64,000 nt of DNA, taken from Solibacillus silvestris_B (lineage in GTDB: Bacteria > Bacillota > Bacilli > Bacillales_A > Planococcaceae). The translations under genes and the position numbers were made by a program. The stretch is from positions 1 through 64,000 of the forward strand of contig NZ_JBQCJW010000013.1 of NCBI RefSeq assembly GCF_051967575.1, read 5' to 3'. Below are positions 1 to 8,181 of this stretch, piece after piece; within the stretch, counting starts at the first letter, position 1; every line of letters starts with the position of its first letter. The notes under the pieces were generated by a model. It was not told where the DNA came from. It saw nothing but the letters and a program-made list of their open reading frames with translations, and ran no database searches.

Positions 1-146
1 CATGTCGGACACGTCCTCTCATATAAGTTATTTTACTAACTTAGCTCGATTATGTCCATGACTCTATATTACATCCACTTCTTCATTGCAGTTTTAACAT
101 AGGGAAAGTTTCATTTTTTATTCAACTATATAGAACAAAACAAAGA

Positions 147-773
147 TTAGTATTTCACAAGCAACCGGTCGATCACTTGGCAGGGCATATTGTTTGCCCA
201 ATCCATAAATTCTTTTACATTTCTCTTGATGTGATAGAACTTCTGGAAAAATACATTATTGATGACATCTTTCTTCAGCCAGTCCCATAGCCCCTCCGCC
301 ATATTCAGCTCCGGGCTATAAGGTGGCAGGAAAACAAACTGAAGCCGGCTATTCTCTTTCAGGAAGGGCTGAATCGCTTTAGCATGATGAATGCGCGCAT
401 TATCAAGCATGATGACAATTTTTCCTTCCGGATAGGCTGTGAGTATATCCTGCAGGAATCGCTGAAATGCTTGGGCATCGGCTGTTTCTTCCTCCCGATG
501 GATAATATGGCCCGTCGCATAATGGATGGCGGCGAACAGTTTGGCCCCTTCATGTCTGCCGTGCGTTGGGATTTTCCGCTGCTGCCCCTTTAGGAACCAG
601 TTGTATTGAAGCGCCTGATAGTCCCGGATAGTCGATTCATCCTCGAAGAAAAGGTGATCGATTTCTTCGTCCAGCAGCTTTTTCCTCAAGGATTGAAAGA
701 TTTAATCACGAAATTCTACCTGCTTTTCAAGGTCTGCCCGTTCCAATGTATACGTCGCTTTGGTATAACTGAA
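147..773 (-). pseudogene. IS630-family transposase remnant (DDE domain)
   Basis: The translated fragment carries the IS630-type catalytic core: FFEDESTIRDY around the first Asp, VIMLDNARIHH around the second Asp, and LPPYSPELNMAEGLWDWLKK around the Glu. Reading upstream in the same frame, the helix-turn-helix end (SYTKATYTLERADLEKQ) continues to about 773. It is interrupted by an in-frame TAA at 702-704, and the rest of the N-terminal domain is missing. The only initiation codon in the open part is a TTG at 689. The copy is therefore truncated and carries a nonsense mutation, so it should not transpose by itself. No terminal inverted repeats could be recognised. It marks the start of the window as a site of past insertion, directly next to the SGNH hydrolase gene. 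Confidence 0.85.
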
Positions 774-811
774 ACAATCTTTTTAGATTCCATTAAGAGG
801 AGGAAATGAAG

Positions 812-1510
812 ATGAAAATAGCATTAATCGGTGACAGTTTAACTGTAGGTCGTCCGGGGGTTTCTTTCGTTAACATATTAAAAGAAAAGTTTCCAAATAT
901 TACATTCGATAACCTTGGCAAACCAGGAGAGTCAGTTAAAAGTTTATATACTCGGCTCTTAAAAATAAAGTTAGATATAGATTATGATCTCTCTTTCCTT
1001 TGGATCGGTGTGAATGATGTTTATTCAAAACTGCTGAGTGTTCAAGCACAACCAGTAGCAAAAGATCATAGTGAGTTCAAAGATTATTACGAGAAAATAT
1101 TAGACCTCGTTCACGCATCATCGAAGAAAATCGTAGTAGTCACCCCAGCATTAGTTGGTGAAAATACGGAAAATGCTCCCAATCATGAAATCAAAGAATT
1201 GAATGTTCTTATCCAATCCATCACTCGTAATCAAGCAAATGTCAGTTTTTTTGATATTCAATCTGTTTTTTTAAGTCACCTTTCAAAAGTTAACAGTTCA
1301 GATTATATCAGCACAAAAGTGATGAGAGTAATGATGGATGTTCTCTTTTATAAGAAGCCTTCAAGAATTGACAGGCTATCAAAAGAACGCGGTCTACATC
1401 TTACATTAGATGGTATACACCTAAATAGTGCTGGTGCACAAATTGTTGCAGAGATTTATGCATCTGAAATCAAGCGTATGACTTACAAAAATCAAGACGC
1501 AATTCAGTAA
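812..1510 (+). CDS. SGNH/GDSL-type esterase or lipase
   Basis: A 232-residue protein with the SGNH hydrolase blocks: GDSLT near the N-terminus (nucleophile Ser), NLGKPGES (block II Gly), GVNDVY (block III Asn) and DGIHLN near the C-terminus (catalytic Asp and His). There is no signal peptide or membrane segment, so it is probably a cytoplasmic esterase acting on a small ester; the substrate cannot be read from sequence. The ATG at 812 is preferred over that at 806, because GAGGAGG at 797-803 sits 8 bases from the former and only 2 from the latter. The gene is intact although it lies between a transposase remnant and a broken dehydrogenase gene, so it may be a late acquisition. Confidence 0.85.
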   Translation: MKIALIGDSLTVGRPGVSFVNILKEKFPNITFDNLGKPGESVKSLYTRLLKIKLDIDYDLSFLWIGVNDVYSKLLSVQAQPVAKDHSEFKDYYEKILDLVHASSKKIVVVTPALVGENTENAPNHEIKELNVLIQSITRNQANVSFFDIQSVFLSHLSKVNSSDYISTKVMRVMMDVLFYKKPSRIDRLSKERGLHLTLDGIHLNSAGAQIVAEIYASEIKRMTYKNQDAIQ

Positions 1511-1550
1511 TGATTCAGGTTAGGAGGGGTGTTAATAGAGGAGGATTCGG

Positions 1551-2168
1551 ATGCAGATGATGAGAAAAGTTGCGGTTGTAACGGGTGGTGCTTCAGGTAT
1601 AGGTCGGGCAATTTGCAGGGAACTAGTCCAACAGAATGTGTTTGTTATTATTTCATATATTAATGAACAAGCTGGGAGAAATTTTGAATTAGAATTGAAC
1701 AGAGAAACAATAAATGTTAGGTATGCTTATTTAGATGTGACTGAATATGATAATGTTGAGCGATTACTTACAGATTTATATCAAGAATTTGGTCGGATCG
1801 ATTATCTTTTTAATAATGCTGGTATGGCTATGTACGGTGAACTCTTTTATATGACGATTGAAAACTGGAGAGAGATCATGGACGTTAACCTATGGGGAGT
1901 CATTAATGGAACTCAAGTGGGATATAACCTCATGAAAAAACAAGGATTCGGCCATATTGTGAACACAGCATCGGCAGCAGGTTTAGGACCTTCTCCAGTA
2001 TCTTCAGCATATGCCACTACGAAACATGCATTTGTAGGCTTAACCAGTTCGCTTCATTAAGAAGTAGAAGAATTCGGTATTAAAGTTAGCACACTTTGCC
2101 CCACGTTTGTTGATACCCCAATTTTTGAAAAAGCAAAAGCAATTAATATCAATAATCTAGGGATATGA
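1551..2168 (+). pseudogene. Broken short-chain dehydrogenase (SDR) gene
   Basis: The first 169 codons encode a classical SDR Rossmann domain: TGGASGIG cofactor motif, NNAG, and the catalytic SAYATTK (Tyr-x-x-x-Lys). Frame stays open through a TAA at 2058-2060 and continues with EVEEFGIKVSTLCPTFVDTP, the expected next SDR segment, until TGA at 2166-2168. The gene is thus interrupted by a nonsense codon just after the active-site helix, and it ends about 50 or more residues short of a usual 250-residue SDR. The start at 1551 has a good ribosome site (GAGGAGG, 1538-1544). It follows the SGNH gene by 40 bases, so the two were probably one transcript. The truncated 169-residue product lacks the substrate-binding end and is unlikely to be active. 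Confidence 0.85.
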
Positions 2169-2213
2169 TTTGTTGTACGTTTTTTATTTTTAAGGCAACT
2201 TTCAAATACATAG

Positions 2214-2251
2214 AAAAAACCAGTTGCCGGTCGTTTGCCGGAAACTGGTTT
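2214..2251 (-). terminator. Rho-independent terminator of hmp
   Basis: Arms AAACCAGTTGCCGG and CCGGAAACTGGTTT pair around a 7-base loop. On the minus strand the stem is followed by a T-rich run, directly beyond the hmp stop codon. Confidence 0.75.
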
Positions 2252-2283
2252 ATCATCTTATTATCTTAAATGGTTTTAAGTAA

Positions 2284-3444
2284 TTAAGCAGTCTTCTTAA
2301 TCTGCAATGCCATAGCAGCACCGAAGAACTCGTAGTGAATCTTCTCTGCAGGCACGCCCAGCTCCACTAAATTTTGAATGACTGATTCCATGAATGCTGT
2401 CGGACCACATACATAAACTTCAGTGTCTGGAACAAGGAATTGTTCGATTTGCGCTTTTGTAATATAGCCGTCAAGATCCGAATAAACCGCTTTGTATTTA
2501 CCGTCTCTAGCCGCAATATTTTGCTCGATCGTTTCTTTAAATGCAGCCACATTTTCATTGCGGGCACATTGGATGAATGATGCTTGGCGATTTTCCATTG
2601 TTTTTAGCATCCCTTGTAATGGGGTTACACCAACACCGCCGCTGATGAATAGAACAGGGCTGTTATTCTCCACTAATGTGAACACGCCTGCTGGTGCACT
2701 TACATCCACTTTTGTGCCGATTTCTGCGTTATGAAGGAAGTTTGAAACAATTCCGTTTGGTGTTACATCATCTTCACGCTTTACAGAAATGCGGAAATAT
2801 TCATCCGTACCATCTGTCAATGTATATTGACGGTTCATTAAATATTGTTCGCCAGGTACTTGTGTACGCAATGTAATGAATTGACCGGCTTTAAATGCAG
2901 GCAATTTCTCGCCATTAACTGGTTTTAAGTAGAATGATTTCACTGCTTCGCTTTCTTCCACAACTTCAGCAATTGTAAATTCTTTAAATGCGCGCCAGCC
3001 TCCTGCATTTTCTGTTGCTTTGTATAGATCTTCTTCCACTGAAATGAACACATCTGCGATAACGCCGTATGCTTTAGCCCAAGCGTCGATAATTTCATCT
3101 GTAGCTGCGTCGCCTAATACTTCTTTAATCGCTGCCAATAAATATTTACCTACAATCGGATAATGCTCTGGCAAAATACCTAAACTTACATGTTTATGCG
3201 CAATTTGAACGACAGCCGGAACGATTGCCTCCAGGTTATCGATGTGAACTGCTGCTGCATATACCGTGTTTGCTAAAGCTGTTTGCTGACGGTCTTTCTT
3301 TTGGTTTGTATGGTTGAAAATGTTCAGTAATTCAGGGTTTTCTCTAAAAAGGTTTGAATAGAAAGTTTTAGTAATCGCTAATCCGTGTACTTCCAATACT
3401 GGTACTGTTGATTTAATAATATCGATTGTTTTTTGTGCTAACAT
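2284..3444 (-). CDS. hmp: Flavohaemoprotein (nitric oxide dioxygenase)
   Basis: A 386-residue cytoplasmic enzyme that converts NO to nitrate with O2 and NAD(P)H. The N-terminal globin domain (about 1-140) contains the proximal-His region (IAHKHVSLG) and the distal Tyr and Gln context (TFYSNLF, HTNQKK). An FAD domain follows (RQYTLTD), then an NAD domain (GGVGVTPLQGML, VYVCGPTAFME). Length and order match Hmp of Bacillus and E. coli. The ATG at 3444 gives the family start MLAQKTIDII, with GAGGGG 11 bases upstream. A GTG at 3453 is only 2 bases from that site and is less likely. It is divergent from nsrR, and the shared upstream region carries two copies of an NsrR-like half-site, so NO-induced derepression is likely. 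Confidence 0.95.
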   Translation of the reverse strand: MLAQKTIDIIKSTVPVLEVHGLAITKTFYSNLFRENPELLNIFNHTNQKKDRQQTALANTVYAAAVHIDNLEAIVPAVVQIAHKHVSLGILPEHYPIVGKYLLAAIKEVLGDAATDEIIDAWAKAYGVIADVFISVEEDLYKATENAGGWRAFKEFTIAEVVEESEAVKSFYLKPVNGEKLPAFKAGQFITLRTQVPGEQYLMNRQYTLTDGTDEYFRISVKREDDVTPNGIVSNFLHNAEIGTKVDVSAPAGVFTLVENNSPVLFISGGVGVTPLQGMLKTMENRQASFIQCARNENVAAFKETIEQNIAARDGKYKAVYSDLDGYITKAQIEQFLVPDTEVYVCGPTAFMESVIQNLVELGVPAEKIHYEFFGAAMALQIKKTA

Positions 3445-3525
3445 ACATTGCACGTCCCCTCAAATTTGATTGTTTTGTTTCTTGCAAAATCAATATACTG
3501 CTAAAAAAAATCTAAAGCAATATAA

Positions 3526-3582
3526 AAAATACATCTTTAACAAATCTGTCACAAACATATATCTAAAATACATCTTTAACAA
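3526..3582 (-). promoter_or_regulatory. Duplicated NsrR-type operator upstream of hmp
   Basis: An exact 18-base direct repeat (AAAATACATCTTTAACAA) lies at 3526-3543 and 3565-3582, offset by 39 bases. Read on the hmp strand each copy contains AAGATGTATTTT, which resembles the AAGATG/CATCTT half-sites of Bacillus NsrR operators. The first copy is followed by TTATAT and the second by AGATATAT. With nsrR encoded next door, NsrR binding is the simplest reading. TTGTGAC between the copies may be a ResD-like site, but that is weak. Confidence 0.6.
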
Positions 3583-3658
3583 TTTCGACACAAAAACAGA
3601 TAATGAAATTCGTCATTAAAAAATAAGCCATTGTAGTCGAACATTTTCAATAAAATGT

Positions 3659-3778
3659 TATACTAAAGTTGTTTCTATTCACTCACGGCATTTTCACGGA
3701 GCGAGACACATCTGTGCGGATTGCCCCTTGTCAGTGGGGGATACCGCCCAGCTCCGATTCCACTGACGCTTTGTGAGT
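3659..3778 (+). promoter_or_regulatory. nsrR -10 element and candidate structured leader RNA
   Basis: TATACT at 3659-3664 is a plausible -10; no good -35 is seen. From 3681 a GC-rich block differs sharply from its AT-rich flanks and folds on paper as nested helices: ACTCAC (3681) with GTGAGT (3773), CGGAGC (3697) with GCTCCG (3751), GCGG (3716) with CCGC (3744), and CCCC (3724) with GGGG (3736). An alternative 8-base helix, GTCAGTGG (3730) with CCACTGAC (3760), is incompatible with the inner ones. It ends about 70 bases before the nsrR start. I do not recognise an RNA family. Confidence 0.45.
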
Positions 3779-3849
3779 CTATATTCCTTTACTACCTGTA
3801 AAGGAAGGAGATTCATACTTAAATACGTTGAAGAAAGTTGGTGAACAGC

Positions 3850-4293
3850 GTGCGATTAACAGTATATACAGATTATTCTTTGCGTACGCTAATGTATTTA
3901 GGTGTGCGCGGCAGAGAACATTTAGCAACAATTCAGGAAATTGCAGATGCGTATCAGATATCCAAAAATCATTTAATGAAAGTAACGTATGATTTGGGTC
4001 AGCACGGTTATATTGAGACAATTCGCGGGCGCGGCGGCGGCATCCGTCTGGCACTCGATCCGGAACAGATCAATATTGGCGGAGTCGTTCGCAAAACGGA
4101 AGAAGACTTTCATATTGTGGAATGCTTTAATCCCGAAAATAATCTTTGTAAAATATCAGCGGAGTGCCGGCTGAAATTTGCTTTAAATGAAGCACTGAAA
4201 GCTTATCTCGCTGTGCTAGACTCGTATACATTGGCTGATGTGATTGTATCGAAAGACATTTTAAAAGAACTATTTGGAATTACTCAAAACTAG
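3850..4293 (+). CDS. nsrR: Rrf2-family NO-sensing repressor NsrR
   Basis: A 147-residue Rrf2-type winged-helix regulator. RLTVYTDYSLRTLMYLG at the N-terminus and the DNA-reading helix region (ISKNHLMKV) match NsrR. The three iron-sulphur cysteines appear in CFNPENNLC and, five residues on, the Cys of SAECRL. In the family this cluster reacts with NO and releases DNA. The GTG at 3850 gives the usual NsrR start; GTG 3841 and TTG 3838 are in frame and better placed relative to AAGAAAG, so the exact start is uncertain. The gene is divergent from hmp, its standard target, and is preceded by the structured leader described separately. Its stop codon lies inside its own terminator stem. Confidence 0.9.
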   Translation: MRLTVYTDYSLRTLMYLGVRGREHLATIQEIADAYQISKNHLMKVTYDLGQHGYIETIRGRGGGIRLALDPEQINIGGVVRKTEEDFHIVECFNPENNLCKISAECRLKFALNEALKAYLAVLDSYTLADVIVSKDILKELFGITQN

Positions 4294-4317
4294 TAAATGA
4301 ATTGTTTACTAGTTTTT
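4286..4317 (+). terminator. Terminator overlapping the nsrR stop
   Basis: AAAACTAGTAAA (4286-4297) and TTTACTAGTTTT (4305-4316) form a perfect 12-base stem with a 7-base loop and a T run. The nsrR stop TAG (4291-4293) lies in the left arm. Confidence 0.85.
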
Positions 4318-4352
4318 ATTTACCCAAAAATACAGCAAATAAAGAGGGAATT

Positions 4353-5099
4353 ATGAAAATGAAAATATTTATCACTGGTGCGACAAGCGGTATTGGGCGC
4401 ATCATGGCAGAAATGCTTGTGAAAGAAGGGCATACCGTTTATGCAACAGGAAGAAATGACAGTGCGCTTAACTATTTAAAAGGAATTGGGGCGATTGCCT
4501 ATAAGGCGGATTTAACAATTCCTGCTCATATAGATGACGTTTTGTCGCAATTGCCGCCGATTGATATCGCTATTCTAAATGCCGGATTAGGCTATTTTGA
4601 AAGTGCCGTTCATCTGACTGATAAAGAAATTGACCAAATGCTTGATGTGAATGTACGTGCGCCAATTTACTTGGCAAAACGACTGGCGCCGGCTATGATT
4701 GCAAAAAATAGTGGTCATTTTATCTTTATCGGGTCACAGGCAGGTAAAGTCGCAACAAAAAAAGCGAGTGTTTATGCAGCGAGCAAACATGCAATTACCG
4801 GTTTTGTGAATGGTCTTCGTCTGGAACTTGCGGAATATAATATACAAGTAACAGGCATATATCCGGGTCCTATTGATACACCGTTTATTCAAAAAGCGGA
4901 TGCTACCAATGCATACAGGGATGCAATCGGAAAATTTCTGCTTCAGCCTGAAAAAGTGGCAAAAGAAGTCATGCATGCAATTGAAAAGCGCCCGCGTGAA
5001 GTGAATCTCCCTCGTATTATGAGTGTTACGAGCAAATTTTATGCGGTAGCACCGGTACTTGTAGAATTTTTGGGCAAAGGCTTCTTTAATAAGAAGTAA
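4353..5099 (+). CDS. SDR-family oxidoreductase
   Basis: A 248-residue classical short-chain dehydrogenase. TGATSGIG (cofactor loop, about 8-15), LNAGLGYF (NAG motif) and VYAASKHAITGF (catalytic Tyr and Lys) are all intact, and YPGPIDTPF follows as expected. The basic residues after strand 2 (ATGRND) favour NADP(H). The substrate cannot be deduced. The ATG at 4353 follows GAGGG by 4 bases; ATG 4359 is an alternative. Longer reading from 4302 would start inside the nsrR terminator and is unlikely. It is downstream of nsrR but separated by a strong terminator, so it is probably transcribed mainly by itself or by read-through. Confidence 0.85.
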   Translation: MKMKIFITGATSGIGRIMAEMLVKEGHTVYATGRNDSALNYLKGIGAIAYKADLTIPAHIDDVLSQLPPIDIAILNAGLGYFESAVHLTDKEIDQMLDVNVRAPIYLAKRLAPAMIAKNSGHFIFIGSQAGKVATKKASVYAASKHAITGFVNGLRLELAEYNIQVTGIYPGPIDTPFIQKADATNAYRDAIGKFLLQPEKVAKEVMHAIEKRPREVNLPRIMSVTSKFYAVAPVLVEFLGKGFFNKK

Positions 5100-5273
5100 T
5101 CATTCGTTAAGCAAATTTTTTTATGATAAATTTCTGTGTAAAAAAGCGAATTCTATTATTTGAAAACATCCGCAAATATTAGCAATTTTATGCATTAACG
5201 AGTTTATGCAAAAACTTCGGTAATCCATGTTTTTTGATAGTATAAAAAAGTCAAAAATTTTATATAAATGCAG

Positions 5274-5302
5274 TTGCGTTTATTTTTATAACGTGTTACT
5301 AT
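5274..5302 (+). promoter_or_regulatory. Putative sigma-A promoter of argG
   Basis: TTGCGT (5274-5279), a 17-base spacer and TACTAT (5297-5302), about 55 bases before the argG start. ArgR/AhrC boxes may lie in the AT-rich palindromic stretch to 5340, but none is clear enough to call. Confidence 0.5.
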
Positions 5303-5358
5303 TCGTGTATAAACTATTAATTAAATGTATAAACATACATCATTTGGGGGCAATTAAC

Positions 5359-6573
5359 ATGGCGAACAAGAAAGTCGTATTAGCATATTCAGGTGGTCTT
5401 GATACATCAGTAGCAATTCCATGGTTAAAAGAACAAGGTTGGGACGTAATCGCAGTATGTCTGGATGTTGGTGAAGGTAAAGACTTAGAATTTATCCGTA
5501 ACAAAGCACTTCAAGTAGGTGCTGTTGAATCATATATGATCGATGCAAAAGATGAGTTTGCTGAAGATTATGCATTAATCTCATTGCAAGGTCATACTTG
5601 GTACGAGCAGAAGTATCCATTAGTATCTGCATTATCCCGTCCATTAATTTCGAAAAAATTAGTGGAAATTGCAACGGAAACAAATGCGGACGCGGTAGCA
5701 CACGGATGTACAGGCAAAGGGAATGACCAAGTACGTTTCGAAGTATCGATTAAAGCATTAAATCCGGATCTTGAAGTATTAGCACCTGTACGTGAGTGGG
5801 GCTGGAGCCGTGACGAAGAAATCGAATACGCAGCAAAACACGGTGTTCCAATTCCTGCAACAATCGATTCACCATTCTCAATCGACCAAAACTTATGGGG
5901 CCGTGCAAACGAAGCTGGCGTAATGGAAGATCCATGGGTTGCACCACCAGAAGAAGCATACGGTTTAACAGTTTCATTGGAAGAAGCACCGGATACACCG
6001 GAATACGTTGAAATCGAATTCGTTGAAGGTAAACCAGTTTCAATTAACGGTATTCAAATGAAACTAGCAGACTTAATTCAAGAATTAAATAAAATTGCCG
6101 GTGAACACGGTATCGGCCGTATCGACCACGTTGAAAACCGTCTAGTTGGTATTAAATCTCGTGAAGTATACGAAATTCCAGGTGCGAAAGTATTATTAAC
6201 AGCGCATAAAGAATTAGAAGATATTACATTAGTAAAAGAATTGGCGCATTTCAAACCAATCATTGAACAAAAACTATCTGAAATTATCTATAACGGTCTT
6301 TGGTTCAACCCGATTCGTACTGCTCTTGAAGCGTTCTTAAAAGAAACGCAAAAGTATGTAAACGGAACAGTTCGTGTGAAACTTTACAAAGGCCATGCGA
6401 TTGTTGAAGGACGTAAATCTCCAAATTCTCTATACTCTGAAGAATTGGCGACATATTCAAAACATGACCAATTCAACCACGCTTCTGCTGTAGGCTTTAT
6501 CGAATTATGGGGTATGCCAACAGTTGTTGCATCAGAAGTAGCAAAAAGCACAAAACAAACAGTAAATAAATAA
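5359..6573 (+). CDS. argG: Argininosuccinate synthase
   Basis: A 404-residue cytoplasmic enzyme joining citrulline and aspartate with ATP, the seventh step of arginine biosynthesis. The PP-loop ATP-binding motif AYSGGLDTS is at about 9-17. HGCTGKGNDQVRFE and DSPFSIDQNLWGR are diagnostic family segments. The ATG at 5359 gives MANKKVVLAYSGG with GGGGG 8 bases upstream, whereas a longer in-frame reading from 5227 would cross the promoter. Codon choice (TTA, GTA, GGT, GAA) is typical of a well-expressed gene. It is followed by argH 87 bases downstream, so the two make the last two arginine steps together. Confidence 0.97.
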   Translation: MANKKVVLAYSGGLDTSVAIPWLKEQGWDVIAVCLDVGEGKDLEFIRNKALQVGAVESYMIDAKDEFAEDYALISLQGHTWYEQKYPLVSALSRPLISKKLVEIATETNADAVAHGCTGKGNDQVRFEVSIKALNPDLEVLAPVREWGWSRDEEIEYAAKHGVPIPATIDSPFSIDQNLWGRANEAGVMEDPWVAPPEEAYGLTVSLEEAPDTPEYVEIEFVEGKPVSINGIQMKLADLIQELNKIAGEHGIGRIDHVENRLVGIKSREVYEIPGAKVLLTAHKELEDITLVKELAHFKPIIEQKLSEIIYNGLWFNPIRTALEAFLKETQKYVNGTVRVKLYKGHAIVEGRKSPNSLYSEELATYSKHDQFNHASAVGFIELWGMPTVVASEVAKSTKQTVNK

Positions 6574-6590
6574 TTAGATATACGGTTAAT

Positions 6591-6624
6591 GAAGTGAGCG
6601 ATTCGGAACCCGAGTCGCTTCTTC
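6591..6624 (+). terminator. Hairpin between argG and argH
   Basis: GAAGTGAGCGATTCGG and CCGAGTCGCTTCTTC pair around an AA loop with one bulge and one G-U pair. There is no long T run afterwards (TATTATTAGG), so it may be a partial terminator or a stability element rather than a full stop. Confidence 0.45.
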
Positions 6625-6660
6625 TATTATTAGGAACATAAGTTGAGGAGTGAAACTACT

Positions 6661-8034
6661 ATGGCAAAATTATGGGGCGGTCGTTTCCAGAAGTCTGCAG
6701 AAAGCTGGGTTGACGAATTCGGGGCATCCATTGGCTTTGATCAGCAGTTAGTGTTGGAAGATATTGAAGGTTCTGTAGCACATGTCACAATGCTTGGTGC
6801 ACAAAATATTTTACCAAAAGAAGATGTCGAGAAAATTCTGGACGGTCTTGCACAATTAAAAGTAAAAGCCGAAGCGGGTGAACTGGAGTTTTCGGTTTCA
6901 AATGAAGACATCCATTTAAATCTTGAAAAAATGCTGATTGATCTGATCGGTCCTGTTGGCGGGAAGCTTCATACTGGACGCTCACGTAATGACCAAGTTG
7001 CAACAGATATGCACTTATTCTTAAAAAAACGCGTACCTGAAGTAATCGGCTTAATCGAACATTTCCAAAAAACGATTGTCGAGCAGGCCGAACAGCATGT
7101 TCATACGATTGCACCTGGCTATACACATCTGCAGCGTGCACAGCCAATTAGTTTTGCCCATCATTTAATGGTGTACTTCTGGCAGCTGCAACGTGATAAA
7201 GAGCGCTTTACTGAATCGATGAAGCGCATTGATATTTTGCCTTTAGGTGCAGGGGCGATGGCAGGTACAACATTCCCGATCGACCGTTTGAAATCAGCTG
7301 AACTGCTAGGTTTTGCGGAAGTGTATGCCAATTCAATGGATGCGGTAAGTGACCGTGATTTTATCGTTGAATTTTTATCGAATTCAGCACTATTGATGAC
7401 ACACTTGTCACGTTTTGCGGAAGAAATCATTATTTGGTCAACGGATGAATTTAAATTTATCGAGCTGGATGATGCGTTTTCCACAGGGTCTTCAATTATG
7501 CCGCAAAAGAAAAACCCGGATATGGCTGAGCTTATTCGCGGAAAAGCAGGGCGCGCATTCGGCAATTTAGTCGGTTTGCTTACAGTATTAAAAGGGACGC
7601 CGCTTACTTACAACAAAGATATGCAGGAAGACAAAGAGGGCATGTTCGATACGATGGAAACAGTGCTGGGGTCATTGAAAATCTTTGAAGGCATGGTTCG
7701 CACGATGACAGTGAACAAAGCCCGCCTGCATAGTGCGGTGCATTCCGACTTCTCGAATGCGACAGAACTGGCCGACTACTTGGCGACAAAAGGTATGCCA
7801 TTCCGTGAAGCGCATGAAGTGACAGGCAAGCTCGTATTTACCTGTATTCAGCAAGGTATTTATTTATTGGACTTGCCGCTGGAGGAAATGCAAAAAGAAT
7901 CGTCATTAATTGACGGCGATATTTATGCAGTACTTGCACCAGAAGCAGCTGTCAGCCGACGTAATTCATTAGGTGGCACAGGTTTTGAGCAGGTGAAAAT
8001 CCAGCTGCAAAAAGCAAAACAGTTATTAGCTTAA
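6661..8034 (+). CDS. argH: Argininosuccinate lyase
   Basis: A 457-residue lyase that splits argininosuccinate into arginine and fumarate. It belongs to the fumarase/aspartase superfamily, whose signature GSSIMPQKKNPD is present. TGRSRNDQVATD and the catalytic-His segment GYTHLQRAQPISF are also intact. The start MAKLWGGRF is the standard ArgH start; GAGGAG lies 10 bases upstream of the ATG at 6661, and an in-frame extension to 6643 is not needed. It follows argG on the same strand and ends at a strong terminator, forming a compact argGH unit. Confidence 0.97.
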   Translation: MAKLWGGRFQKSAESWVDEFGASIGFDQQLVLEDIEGSVAHVTMLGAQNILPKEDVEKILDGLAQLKVKAEAGELEFSVSNEDIHLNLEKMLIDLIGPVGGKLHTGRSRNDQVATDMHLFLKKRVPEVIGLIEHFQKTIVEQAEQHVHTIAPGYTHLQRAQPISFAHHLMVYFWQLQRDKERFTESMKRIDILPLGAGAMAGTTFPIDRLKSAELLGFAEVYANSMDAVSDRDFIVEFLSNSALLMTHLSRFAEEIIIWSTDEFKFIELDDAFSTGSSIMPQKKNPDMAELIRGKAGRAFGNLVGLLTVLKGTPLTYNKDMQEDKEGMFDTMETVLGSLKIFEGMVRTMTVNKARLHSAVHSDFSNATELADYLATKGMPFREAHEVTGKLVFTCIQQGIYLLDLPLEEMQKESSLIDGDIYAVLAPEAAVSRRNSLGGTGFEQVKIQLQKAKQLLA

Positions 8035-8043
8035 ATTTGAATT

Positions 8044-8070
8044 GGGGCTGTCCGAAAATTGGACAGCCCC
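8044..8070 (+). terminator. argGH terminator (GGGGCTGTCC type)
   Basis: GGGGCTGTCC (8044-8053) and GGACAGCCCC (8061-8070) form a perfect 10-base stem, followed by ATTTTAT. A nearly identical stem recurs at 30139-30172. Confidence 0.85.
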
Positions 8071-8116
8071 ATTTTATGTGGAATGCAATTTGCAGCTGAT
8101 TATAGCGGATCTTTCA

Positions 8117-8146
8117 TTTACCAAAATTTAGATTTATTAGTATAAT
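8117..8146 (+). promoter_or_regulatory. Putative promoter of MFS gene
   Basis: TTTACC (8117-8122), an 18-base spacer and a consensus TATAAT (8141-8146), 36 bases before the start codon. Confidence 0.4.
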
Positions 8147-8181
8147 AGGAAAACAGTCAAAAATAGAAAGGTGTCTTTTTT

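Noticed and set aside
384..809. Open frames on the plus strand across the IS630 remnant
   Set aside because: They are antisense shadows of the transposase coding strand, with no ribosome sites and no domain signature.
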